Below are positions 6,002-13,289 of a DNA stretch of 13,289 nt, piece by piece (within the stretch, counting starts at the first letter, position 1; every line of letters begins with the position of its first letter). The stretch covers positions 1 to 13,289 of the forward strand of contig JBKHYG010000135.1 of NCBI GenBank assembly GCA_046565595.1, given 5' to 3'. The stretch comes from JBKHYG01 sp046565595. GTDB taxonomy: Bacteria > Actinomycetota > AC-67. The notes under the pieces were generated by a model, which was not told the origin of the DNA, did not search any database, and saw only the letters and a list, made by a program, of their open reading frames with translations. A program made the position numbers and the translations under genes.

Positions 6002-7917
6002 CACCAACCGGGTAGTTCTATCCTCTCTGGCCCACCGTTTGCCGCGCGCGCCCCGTCGATTCCGTTGGTCCACTGGGCCGTCCAGATGAACTCAAGGCGA
6101 CGAGAGCAAGAGTTCGCATCCGAGTAGGCCATCTGGCCCTGATGCTTCGGACCCGGCCTCCAGGTCCCGTCGCCGAGATAGGAATACTTCCGTGAGTCGC
6201 TCGGTGCCGCATCGCCGGCAAAGAAGACCTGCGTCGTGTTCAGGATCGTTCCCGGGCCTGAATTCACCCTGAGTTCAACTGAGTAGCCAAAGTGAGATCG
6301 GGCAGTTTCCCCGTCGTTATCCCAGCAGTCGGCGAACCTATATATGGCCGCGTAGGAGTAGTTGCGACAGTTGAGATCGCATCCGCCCGGTCCAAACCCA
6401 ATTGCCGTCAACGTGTCCGCTGGCGTAGATCCTTCAGTAATCACCGGAGGACCTCCCACACAGGCGGGATCGAGATACTGTGGCCCGAGTTGAGGGGTGC
6501 ATCCTGCTTCCCTACTTTCTCCGAGGCCGGGGTCAGATCCCACGCCCAAGAGGAAGTTGACGAGTTTCGCGCAATCCGGTGGCTCTGGCCTCACTAGCCC
6601 GTCTGTTCTTTCAGGGGGATGCGCTAGACGAACGATCGAGGGCGTCCCTATCCCATCGTAAGTCACAACTCGAGTTGATCCTGGGAACTTGAGCAATTCC
6701 GGACGACCGAGTTCGTCTCGGTTCTGAATCATTGGCGAGTCTCTCCAACGGTAGACAGCACGCCGGGTGCTTCCGAGTCTGGACCGAGCCGATCGCCAAC
6801 GCGATGGAACATCTACTCCTAGGAGCCGACCTTCTCGGTCAAGGGTCGCTTTCCATACGGCTCCATTGGGAAGGTGCCGCGCCGTGATGTTCCCCCGAGG
6901 ATCCCGTTCATAACGCAGCGACCCCTCACTAGGCGAGCTGCTCGCCACAAGCAGGCCGGAGTTGTCGAAGGTGTAGCCCGTGCTAGGGCCCGTGGTCCGT
7001 GACAGAAATACTTGCCTAGATCCATCGGATCCCGAGGTGGCAGGCTGTTGGATCCACATGAAGGTTCCCTTGCGCGAATCAACGATTTGGGCCACGCCCG
7101 CCGGCCCATAGAGTGCCCTCAGAAGAATCTTGCCGGCTCCGCGAATCAACCGGGGCCGTCCGTCGGGGCCATAGCTGAAGGCATACTCGATGCCTGCAGG
7201 TCCCGATAGAGCCTCCAATTGGTCGAACTCGTCGAGGCGGAAGTTCCACTTGGTCGGACCAGCTGAAATCGCAGAGATCATATCGTTCTGCCATTCAACT
7301 AGCCATGTTCGACCGGGCTCGCGCACCGTGGAAATCCTGTCGTCCACATACTCGAGGCGTGCCCATCCGTTGACGCCGTCGGTGAACTGCGTCGCCCTCC
7401 CCGAAGGTCCGAATTCCCAAGTCCAGCCGCTGCGTCCCACAAGACGAAAGTGACCTGAAGCAATCTTAGTCAGCGAGAAATACTCGCGCGCATCAGCCCA
7501 ATGCGCGCCGGCGCGTACGAGTTCGTACGAGGACCCAGAACCGAGCCTGACATGGGCTACATCATTTTGCCAGTCAAGGTATCCGGCGCCCTTGAATGAC
7601 CAGCCTCCCACCGAGACTCTGCGCATCGCCCGCGCCCGCCGATCCGAGTCAAAGATCCACTTCATGTAAGTGTGCCCCGCGGCTGGAATCTCCGATAGCA
7701 AGGAGGCCTCAAGAACCAAGGTCCCGAACGCTGGCGCGACCCCCCACTTGAGAGTGTCTGTCATAGCGACACTGGGCGAAACTAGGTGATAGCCCGTCTC
7801 AACTTGAAGGGTAGAACTGAACGGCGTGCGGGAGCCGGCCTGTGCCACCCCGGGCAGCCCTACCATTGCCACGACTACGATCGCACCTGCGATTTTCCCC
7901 ATACGCCGGTCACCCAT
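6001..7917 (-). CDS. Secreted RHS/YD-repeat-like protein with Cys-rich C-terminal domain
   Basis: 638 aa from the ATG at 7915-7917, preceded by a purine-rich AAGAGGGG; ATG at 7900-7902 is the alternative. The frame is open to 8154 but that part overlaps the oxidase remnant and upstream promoter. Signal peptide: hydrophobic core about residues 8-24 with an AQA-GS cleavage site near residue 27. From about 165 to 430 there are degenerate YD/RHS units (FGPSGRATQF, YGPDGRPRLIRG, FDNSGLLVASS, YERDPRGNITARHLPNG, RDELGRPELLKF). Residues 445-638 form a distinct domain holding all seven mature Cys (449, 473, 486, 513, 517, 531, 604). The protein is far smaller than classic Rhs toxins and I see no PxxxxDPxGL core-end motif. 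It may be a wall-associated adhesin-like or minimal polymorphic-toxin protein. GC is low. Confidence 0.85.
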   Translation of the reverse strand: MGDRRMGKIAGAIVVVAMVGLPGVAQAGSRTPFSSTLQVETGYHLVSPSVAMTDTLKWGVAPAFGTLVLEASLLSEIPAAGHTYMKWIFDSDRRARAMRRVSVGGWSFKGAGYLDWQNDVAHVRLGSGSSYELVRAGAHWADAREYFSLTKIASGHFRLVGRSGWTWEFGPSGRATQFTDGVNGWARLEYVDDRISTVREPGRTWLVEWQNDMISAISAGPTKWNFRLDEFDQLEALSGPAGIEYAFSYGPDGRPRLIRGAGKILLRALYGPAGVAQIVDSRKGTFMWIQQPATSGSDGSRQVFLSRTTGPSTGYTFDNSGLLVASSSPSEGSLRYERDPRGNITARHLPNGAVWKATLDREGRLLGVDVPSRWRSARSRLGSTRRAVYRWRDSPMIQNRDELGRPELLKFPGSTRVVTYDGIGTPSIVRLAHPPERTDGLVRPEPPDCAKLVNFLLGVGSDPGLGESREAGCTPQLGPQYLDPACVGGPPVITEGSTPADTLTAIGFGPGGCDLNCRNYSYAAIYRFADCWDNDGETARSHFGYSVELRVNSGPGTILNTTQVFFAGDAAPSDSRKYSYLGDGTWRPGPKHQGQMAYSDANSCSRRLEFIWTAQWTNGIDGARAANGGPERIELPGW

Positions 7918-7948
7918 TGCCCCTCTTCCAGTATCCGCCAATGGAGGA

Positions 7949-7977
7949 ACCCTACCACCATGGATACTTGCTGTCAA
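7949..7977 (-). promoter_or_regulatory. Promoter of the RHS-like/lipoprotein unit
   Basis: The minus strand has a consensus -35 TTGACA (7972-7977), a 17-bp spacer and TAGGGT (7949-7954) as -10. The start of transcription would be near 7942, giving a leader of about 25 nt that contains the purine-rich ribosome-binding site before the ATG at 7917. It is the strongest housekeeping promoter match I found in the window. It sits exactly at the junction with the oxidase remnant. Confidence 0.65.
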
Positions 7978-8277
7978 AGTCAGGTCACGGCGATCGCTCA
8001 AGAGTCCGGCTCGTTCCTGGTGGGTTGCGGACATGTCGGACACGGCAATGTCCACATGTCGGTGATACAGGCCGACGACACGAAACGCGCCGAACTGATG
8101 GACAAGATATTCGAGCTCGGCGTGCAGATGGGCGGCGCGATCAGCGGCGAACACGGGATCGGCACCGAGAAACGCCGGTACTTCCTAGAGCACACTGAGA
8201 GCATCGCGCTTCAGCGACGCATCAAGCAAGCGTTCGATCCGGCCGGGATCTTGAATCCCGGTGTCTTGTTCGACTAA
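7960..8277 (+). pseudogene. C-terminal remnant of a GlcD-type FAD-linked oxidase
   Basis: The family-like part begins around 7985 and runs to TAA at 8275-8277: AIAQESGSFLVGCGH, then ISGEHGIG, then RRIKQAFDPAGILNPG. These are the C-terminal signatures of FAD-linked oxidases (glycolate/D-lactate dehydrogenase GlcD family), normally about 450 aa. Only about the last 100 residues remain; the FAD-binding N-terminal domain is absent, and the DNA upstream belongs to the RHS-like gene. The almost invariant GDGN of this domain reads GHGN (GAC to CAC), suggesting relaxed selection. An ATG at 7960-7962 could start a 105-aa product, but its Shine-Dalgarno-like GGAGG is about 13 nt away. Its stop overlaps that of the convergent ceramidase-like gene. 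Confidence 0.85.
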
Positions 8278-9749
8278 CGACCAGACAGCAGATGATCGAC
8301 CGGGTCCACGCCGATACCGAGGGACACATCCGTAGCGGTCAGTCCAGCGCAGAAGGCCGACTCGGGTTCGCTCAGCGTGAAGCCAAGATCAGCCGCACGC
8401 TCCAACAGCGAGCATCCCACATGCTCTCCGATCAGAGGGTTGACGCTGAGCCCGAAATTGTCGTTACCCATGACCGGATAGAGACCGGCGGCCTGGATGA
8501 CCGTAGGCATCCCCTCGATCGGCGATATGAGGTAGCCGACCTGATCGTCTGCCAATCCGAACATGAAGTGTTCCTGCGCCGTGGCGCCACGCTCGAGATC
8601 GAAGATGATCTCTGGATAGGCCTCGCCCGGGACTCCAGCGAAGAGCAAATCGCCGATACGGAACCCCGACACATAGGTTCGCATCACCGGACCGACCGTC
8701 CACGGCGGTGTGGTCGCGCGATCGATCGACGCGCCCGCCACATTCGCGGGATGTTGAGCCCCCAGCGGGACATAGGCGGCATACAACAGAGGTGCCGTGA
8801 TGGTCTCGCTGATCAGCACGCGTGAGGCTGCGACGCCAGAGCCGCCAACAGGGATGGACGCGGCCAGAGCGGCGTCGGTGAGGTCGTCGGTGAAGTCGAT
8901 GAACTGATCGAACTGGCTGTCGCTGTAGCGAGCGCCGATACCCCCGATGGCTCCTACCATCGCGATCCCCACGCCGCCGCGTTCCCTCACGTAGCGGTTG
9001 CCGAGTTCGCCCGTCCAGTCGCCAGAGGCCAGCCGATCCTTGCCGTCAAGGATGCTCGCGTGCGCCGAGAAATTCGAGAGCGTCACGATGACATCGCCGG
9101 TCGTCTTCGAGGTGGCTTGCATGACTCGGAACTCGCGATCGATCTGATCGAGAACGCCGCCGGTTCCGTCCCAGTGGTTCTTCAAGTGGTCGGGATCCCG
9201 CGGCGCATATGTCGTCGCACCGACGACGATATCTGCCGGTTCGAGCGCCGCGTCAGCCTCGACGATGGCCTGGACGACCGCAGCCTTGTGAGCATCGAGG
9301 TACTTCTGGTCGACGCCACCCCAGATCCCTTCGACATCAGGACTCGTGTGCGAATGGTCAGAGGTGAACATGATCGACCCGGTCGGGATGCCGGTCTGGT
9401 CAGCCGCAGCACGACGGATGTCGTAAGCACCGACCTCGCCGAACTCCAACTGGTAGCCGGCGAACAGGCCCACATTCGAGCTCGTCGCGAAGACGATCTT
9501 CTGCCCCTCGCTCTCAACGACAACCGCTCGCGCGTACAGCGTCTCGCGTTCGCCAACCGCTGGTCGCGAACAACCGAGTCCGAAACCTCCGAGACACACG
9601 GTCTCGGTCTCCAGATCCACCAACTTGGACGGCGAAACATCAACGACCGCGGCACCGACCCGGAAGGTCGTCTCTGCGACGGATGCGCTCGGAGCGACCG
9701 AGGCGACGACCGCCGAAGCGGTCACCAACGACCAGAGGATGCGTTTCAT
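8274..9749 (-). CDS. Secreted neutral/alkaline ceramidase-superfamily protein (third in operon)
   Basis: 491 aa from the ATG at 9747-9749 with a strong ribosome-binding site (GAGGTGAAG) formed by the end of the upstream gene, whose TGA ends 2 nt before this ATG. Signal peptide about residues 1-25 (SVA-ET). The ceramidase N-terminal fold is shown by RVGAAVVDVSP (30-40), the zinc-type HSHTSP (132-137), SNFSAH (225-230), GVPGE (372-376) and FGLADDQVGY (397-406). By family alignment, His132/134, His230, Glu376 and Tyr406 match the zinc ligands of neutral ceramidase. The region expected to carry the nucleophilic Ser reads AMVGAIGGIG (263-272) without the usual S-P-N. It lacks the C-terminal beta-sandwich of true ceramidases. 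It is likely an extracellular zinc amidase/hydrolase or a non-canonical paralogue; substrate unknown. Confidence 0.88.
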   Translation of the reverse strand: MKRILWSLVTASAVVASVAPSASVAETTFRVGAAVVDVSPSKLVDLETETVCLGGFGLGCSRPAVGERETLYARAVVVESEGQKIVFATSSNVGLFAGYQLEFGEVGAYDIRRAAADQTGIPTGSIMFTSDHSHTSPDVEGIWGGVDQKYLDAHKAAVVQAIVEADAALEPADIVVGATTYAPRDPDHLKNHWDGTGGVLDQIDREFRVMQATSKTTGDVIVTLSNFSAHASILDGKDRLASGDWTGELGNRYVRERGGVGIAMVGAIGGIGARYSDSQFDQFIDFTDDLTDAALAASIPVGGSGVAASRVLISETITAPLLYAAYVPLGAQHPANVAGASIDRATTPPWTVGPVMRTYVSGFRIGDLLFAGVPGEAYPEIIFDLERGATAQEHFMFGLADDQVGYLISPIEGMPTVIQAAGLYPVMGNDNFGLSVNPLIGEHVGCSLLERAADLGFTLSEPESAFCAGLTATDVSLGIGVDPVDHLLSGR

Positions 9750-9751
9750 CT

Positions 9752-12673
9752 TCACCTCACCAGGGTCGCCGAAGGTGACCCGTTGTACTCGCCGTAGATG
9801 TCGATCACGCCCTCCCGCTCGACCGTCACCTGATCGCCATCGAAGAGCTGGGTCGTGACCTTCCACCGCCCGTCGACCAACTGTGCGGGCAGTCGTTCCG
9901 TTCCGCCTGCGGCTCTGCGGATCGTCACCGTTGCCGAAGCGACGGTGCTGGTGTCCGCCCATGGCCGGAAGGAGCATCGAGAGCAGTACTGCTGGTGCCG
10001 CGCAGGATCTGCAAACCCATATGTGAAGAGCTCACGCTGGTTACGGATGAAAGGCATGACCGAGGTGTACGAGTCGGGATAGTCGATCGGCCCGACGGTG
10101 TAATCGATCTTGTTGAAGGTGTGAACAGAACTCGGACCTACCACGAAGCTGGCGCCGTCGGGCTCGAGTCGCAGGTCCTCGATCGTGATCTGAGCCCAGG
10201 CGCCCACATCGAACGGATCGGACACGAGTTCGTATGGTTCGACGCCACCCAGAGCACGACGCAGTCCCTGCACCCGGAAGCGGTAGGACCCTTCGGGAGT
10301 GACCGGCGTGCCGCCCACATCATCGAGTTCGCTCACGAAGGCTTCGAAGTTCGCCGTCCAACGCCACTGGAAACTGCCGCTCGCCCAATCATCGACCTGA
10401 TCGGGCGTCGGGAACCCGACCTTGATCTGGACATCCGCGGTCTGGTCGCCGTATGTCTCCCAGGATCCGCCGACGAGACGCTCGACGGTCACCTCGGGCA
10501 GATCGTCATACGCGTTGCCACCGATCCAAGAGAAGTCAGCAGCCGAGAACCTTCGGATGTCCTCTGGCTGCTCCAACGCGATGGGTGTGCCACCGTCGGG
10601 CGGAAGCGCCGCCTCGAAGAAGGACCTCACCTCTCGGCCGAGCGCCCCGAGTGCTTCGGCGGCCAGCTGGACCCGCGCATCCTCAGCTTGATAGACCAGA
10701 TCCAGAGCCGACGGCTGGAGCGGGGCACCTCCGTTCAACCCTTCCGACAACGACGCGAGCCGCTGCACCAGGTAATCCTGCCCATGCGGACCGAGGCCGC
10801 TCAGGGCTTTGCGATACGAGTCGAAGGAGCGGTACTCGCGATAACTCGGGATGTAACCCCAGTAGTCGTTGGCCATCCCAACCGAGATCGGTAGGTCATA
10901 GCCCAGCTCGGGCCTCTCGATCTGGGTGAAGTTGCCCTTGATCTTCGAGATATCCGCCGGTTCGGCTTCCGCGTAGGGGGTATAGCTGGCGTCCTCCCAG
11001 CCCTTCGCGTCGTTGTAGATCTGTGCGCGCGCCCGCTGCATGATCTGGTCGCTGACCGGGGCGAGCAACTTGGAAGGGTTGCGGGGATCGGGACAGGTCC
11101 AGGTCGTGTCAGCCGCCTGGGTGCATGTGTTGATGCTCTCCCAATCCCAACCGAGCCATAGGTTGTCCGGTGTCTTGTCGAGACGGCTCTCGAGATGCAG
11201 CGCCTGATCGGTGAACTGTTCAGCTGGCGAGAAGGTAACGCCGACGGTTCCCAACTTGAAGGCCTGCAACGGCACCGCAAGCGATTCTTCGACACCCGAG
11301 AAGGCTGTCGCCGAGTAGGACTCTGGGATCGGGACGCCAAGCTGCTTGGCCTGTTCGTAGACATCCACGGGCTTGATCGGCGACGCGTCGATGATCGGTT
11401 CGGTGGCGCTGCCGAAGAAGAAGCCACAGTCGGGTAGCCCGACGATCGGAACCCCCGGGTTGCCTTCGAAGGCCTTGCGGGTCTGGCAGTTGCTTACGCC
11501 CGGATAGGGCCGGGTCGCTGGCGGCGCGAACCGTTCCGCGACGAACTCGACATCGAAGTCGGATTGCAACGACGCGAACCGATCTGGGTGCTCGGGAGTC
11601 CCGATGCCAGAGGACCACGACTCGATCTGGTCGTGAGCCTGCTCGACGCGTGCAGCCAGTAGGCGTGCAGCCCTCTCGAGTGCACCGAATCGCATCTCCT
11701 GGAACTCGCGGCGATCCTCGGGCTGATGTACGCGCGTCCCCTTGTGCGGGCCCGATGTGCCGGTCTCGCGTTGCGACCATAGGGTCACGCCGCCGATGGA
11801 GCGGTCCAAGAGTCGGTATGTGGCTGCGGTGATGTCTCCGTTGAGGACGCCATCACCCCAGACCCACTCGGGATGCAGACCTTTGATCAACCATGTCGCA
11901 AGCGGCTGAGGATCGTCTGGGTCGGTCATGTCATCGAACCGGACGATCGTGATCTGTCCGGTGGTGAACGAGTACGGCTGACCGGCCGGCGTGCCGTCGT
12001 CGGCTACCTGCGGTCCGTACGAGTGGCTGGTGATCTCGTTGAAATCGACCGTCGCCCCACCCATCCGGGTCGGACGCATGTCGGATGCCGCCGCGATCAC
12101 AGCGTCGGCCATGCTCTGAGCCAGGTACTCATAGAACCGCAGATCGAACACATCCTGGAAGAGCCACACTCCCCAAGACGGCGTCGAGTAGTACGGACTC
12201 GAATGCGAGTGGCTGGCGGTCACAGCCAGGTTGTCCAACGCGATGCCGGTGAGCGGGCCTTGCTTCAAGCCCAGCGAGACGAGCCGATCGTGCTCGGCCA
12301 GCAGGCTCGCGGTCCTTCGGGTCAGGAGGGTCTGCGGCAGGTACAGGTCGTTCGCGACGACGGCCACACGGTCACCTTCGCCATCCTCGACGACCAGCGC
12401 GCGCACCGTAGTGCGCGACGCCATCTGGCTGGCTCCTTCCTTCCATCCCGAACGCACATAAGGGTCAACGGTGTTGGGATCCTGGGTGTCCGCGTACTGG
12501 CCCTGCGACGCGCCCATGCGCCAGGAGGCGTCCACCACCGCGGCTCCTGCCCTGGTTATCCCTGTCGCGTCCAACTGCGTCGCCGCGACGCGAGGAACCC
12601 CGGCTTGACCGATCCCGATGCCCGAGACCGTGATCGCGGCGACAGCTGTCGCAGCGACGAGCACCTTGCGCAT
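9752..12673 (-). CDS. Large secreted neutral/alkaline ceramidase-like protein (second in operon)
   Basis: 973 aa from the ATG at 12671-12673, which overlaps the upstream stop as TGATG and has an excellent ribosome-binding site (GGGGAGGG, 6 nt away). Signal peptide about residues 1-25 (GQA-GV). The N-terminal catalytic-type domain begins at RAGAAVVDAS (41-50) and carries HSHSSP (155-160), GLHPEW with His267, GTSGPH with Ser307, SPAEQF with Glu485 and MANDYWGY with Tyr607, in the same order as zinc ligands and nucleophile in neutral ceramidase. Residues about 708-805 (VTVERLVGGSWETYGD, FQWRWTANF, GSYRFRVQG) match the ceramidase C-terminal beta-sandwich. A further ~165 residues, including YCSRC (896-900), form an extra module of unknown role. 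Expected to hydrolyse an amide-linked lipid or similar substrate outside the cell. Confidence 0.9.
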   Translation of the reverse strand: MRKVLVAATAVAAITVSGIGIGQAGVPRVAATQLDATGITRAGAAVVDASWRMGASQGQYADTQDPNTVDPYVRSGWKEGASQMASRTTVRALVVEDGEGDRVAVVANDLYLPQTLLTRRTASLLAEHDRLVSLGLKQGPLTGIALDNLAVTASHSHSSPYYSTPSWGVWLFQDVFDLRFYEYLAQSMADAVIAAASDMRPTRMGGATVDFNEITSHSYGPQVADDGTPAGQPYSFTTGQITIVRFDDMTDPDDPQPLATWLIKGLHPEWVWGDGVLNGDITAATYRLLDRSIGGVTLWSQRETGTSGPHKGTRVHQPEDRREFQEMRFGALERAARLLAARVEQAHDQIESWSSGIGTPEHPDRFASLQSDFDVEFVAERFAPPATRPYPGVSNCQTRKAFEGNPGVPIVGLPDCGFFFGSATEPIIDASPIKPVDVYEQAKQLGVPIPESYSATAFSGVEESLAVPLQAFKLGTVGVTFSPAEQFTDQALHLESRLDKTPDNLWLGWDWESINTCTQAADTTWTCPDPRNPSKLLAPVSDQIMQRARAQIYNDAKGWEDASYTPYAEAEPADISKIKGNFTQIERPELGYDLPISVGMANDYWGYIPSYREYRSFDSYRKALSGLGPHGQDYLVQRLASLSEGLNGGAPLQPSALDLVYQAEDARVQLAAEALGALGREVRSFFEAALPPDGGTPIALEQPEDIRRFSAADFSWIGGNAYDDLPEVTVERLVGGSWETYGDQTADVQIKVGFPTPDQVDDWASGSFQWRWTANFEAFVSELDDVGGTPVTPEGSYRFRVQGLRRALGGVEPYELVSDPFDVGAWAQITIEDLRLEPDGASFVVGPSSVHTFNKIDYTVGPIDYPDSYTSVMPFIRNQRELFTYGFADPARHQQYCSRCSFRPWADTSTVASATVTIRRAAGGTERLPAQLVDGRWKVTTQLFDGDQVTVEREGVIDIYGEYNGSPSATLVR

Positions 12674-13289
12674 CAGCGTCCCTCCCCGTCGCCCATGACA
12701 CCGAGGACCGACCCGATCTCGAGCAGCGTGTTCTGCACCTGATCGCCCGTGCATCGTCCCGTGCTCAGAGACTCTTCGTAGTTAGCCATCTCGAGGGACG
12801 GTTGGAAGAGCGCCGCAGCATTGCCGCTTCGGATGTCGTACTGCTCGGCGGGGATGATGTAGCCGATCTGGTCGTTGGCGAGGCCGAAGACCATCACGCT
12901 CCGTGCGCGACTCAGATAGTCCTTGGTGATGCCGCTGATCGAGGCGAAGATCTCTCCCGGCGCTTGCATGATGACGATCGCGTCACCCGGATCGCCCGGC
13001 AGAACCGACCACTCCCCGTCGGGCCCACGCTGCTTCAGGGCGCCCGGATCACCGATACGGAAACCGCCGACAGGGGTGAGGACGCTGACGGGGCCGACGC
13101 CGACACAGCTCGGGGTGCGAGCACCCCCTCGCTGCTGGACGCTGGTGGATGGGCCGGATGCGTAGGGACCGGTGACGGTCGCGTCACGCACGAACACCTT
13201 CCCGATGTTGGCTGCAGCCAGCGACAGGTTGTCCGCGGGGGCTTGGATGATGCGACGCTCCGAGATGATCTCGTTAGAGGTGAGCACAT
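12673..13289 (-). CDS. Ceramidase-superfamily protein, C-terminal part (first in operon, runs off the window)
   Basis: About 205 C-terminal residues are visible; the frame is open to the right edge, so the start is missing. VGGFRIGD, QAPGEIF and VFGLANDQIGYII align with VSGFRIGD, GVPGEAY and MFGLADDQVGYLI of the 8274-9749 protein, marking it as a paralogue with the Glu and Tyr zinc-ligand positions kept. Between VGGFRIGD and the PGE motif there is an insert of about 30 residues (GALKQRGPDGEW..., PGDPGDA) not present in the paralogue. A Cys near the C-terminus (GRC) also occurs in the paralogue (VGCSLLE). The TGA overlaps the next ATG (TGATG), so translation is probably coupled. The operon promoter lies outside the window. 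Confidence 0.85.
   Translation of the reverse strand, partial: VLTSNEIISERRIIQAPADNLSLAAANIGKVFVRDATVTGPYASGPSTSVQQRGGARTPSCVGVGPVSVLTPVGGFRIGDPGALKQRGPDGEWSVLPGDPGDAIVIMQAPGEIFASISGITKDYLSRARSVMVFGLANDQIGYIIPAEQYDIRSGNAAALFQPSLEMANYEESLSTGRCTGDQVQNTLLEIGSVLGVMGDGEGR

Larger units (their letters stand above)
5213..7980. other. Low-GC two-gene island
   Basis: Sample 60-base lines count 28/60 GC (5221-5280) and 30/60 (7261-7320). Lines in leuS (2041-2100) and the ceramidase-like operon (11521-11580) each count 38/60. The island spans exactly the RHS-like/lipoprotein pair and ends on the right against a truncated oxidase gene. I see no transposase, integrase, tRNA or obvious direct repeats at the edges, so the mechanism is unknown. 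The borders are approximate. Confidence 0.6.

Noticed and set aside
7786..7959. N-terminal extension of the oxidase remnant back to 7786
   Set aside because: This part is antisense to the RHS-like signal peptide and its upstream region and shows no similarity to FAD-linked oxidases; the frame is open there by chance.
5162..8000. Insertion sequence or attachment-site repeats flanking the low-GC island
   Set aside because: By eye I found no transposase or integrase frame, tRNA end, or matching direct repeats at about 5200 and 7980.
9060..12742. Several plus-strand frames of 240-300 codons opposite the ceramidase-like operon (9060-9797, 9995-10894, 11873-12742)
   Set aside because: They are antisense shadows of genes with signal peptides, ribosome-binding sites and family motifs, and their translations have no recognisable features.

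Overview
The window suggests a high-GC Gram-positive, probably an uncultured member of the Actinomycetota. Most genes are about 63% GC where I counted, there is a PPOX-class (F420/FMN type) flavoprotein, many products carry Sec signal peptides or a lipobox, and several genes lack a Shine-Dalgarno but have a TAnnnT box a few bases before the ATG. TGA is the normal stop of several genes here, so the standard code applies. I saw no tRNA, rRNA, CRISPR array or insertion sequence.

Left part (1-5161). A secreted protein of unknown function (111-830, minus), leucyl-tRNA synthetase leuS (964-3405, minus) and a peroxiredoxin-like thioredoxin-fold protein (3470-4000, minus) lie head to tail. The peroxiredoxin-like gene is the main discovery. 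Its frame is interrupted by one TGA exactly where relatives have the first Cys of the CxxC redox motif, giving U-I-F-C, and a stem-loop of the bacterial SECIS type follows the TGA. It reads as a 176-residue selenoprotein that a standard gene caller would cut to about 127 residues starting at a TTG inside the stem-loop. A secreted orphan (4133-4696, plus) and a PPOX-class oxidoreductase (4736-5161, minus) then converge on a shared perfect 9-bp hairpin.

Middle part (5213-8277). A two-gene minus-strand unit of clearly lower GC (47-50% in the lines counted) encodes a secreted YD-repeat/RHS-like protein and, overlapping it by one base (TGATG), a lipoprotein. Their C-terminal domains share a Cys/acidic/beta-strand pattern. 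The unit is abutted by the last ~100 codons of a GlcD-type FAD-linked oxidase, whose N-terminal three quarters are missing and whose conserved GDGN motif has become GHGN. This looks like the scar of an insertion or rearrangement.

Right part (8274-13289). A minus-strand operon of three paralogous secreted proteins of the neutral/alkaline ceramidase superfamily runs in from the right edge. The first is incomplete. The second is 973 aa with a ceramidase-type C-terminal beta-sandwich. The third is 491 aa. Junctions are TGATG and a 2-nt gap, so translation is probably coupled. The set looks like an extracellular or cell-surface hydrolase system for amide or lipid substrates; actual substrates cannot be read from sequence.
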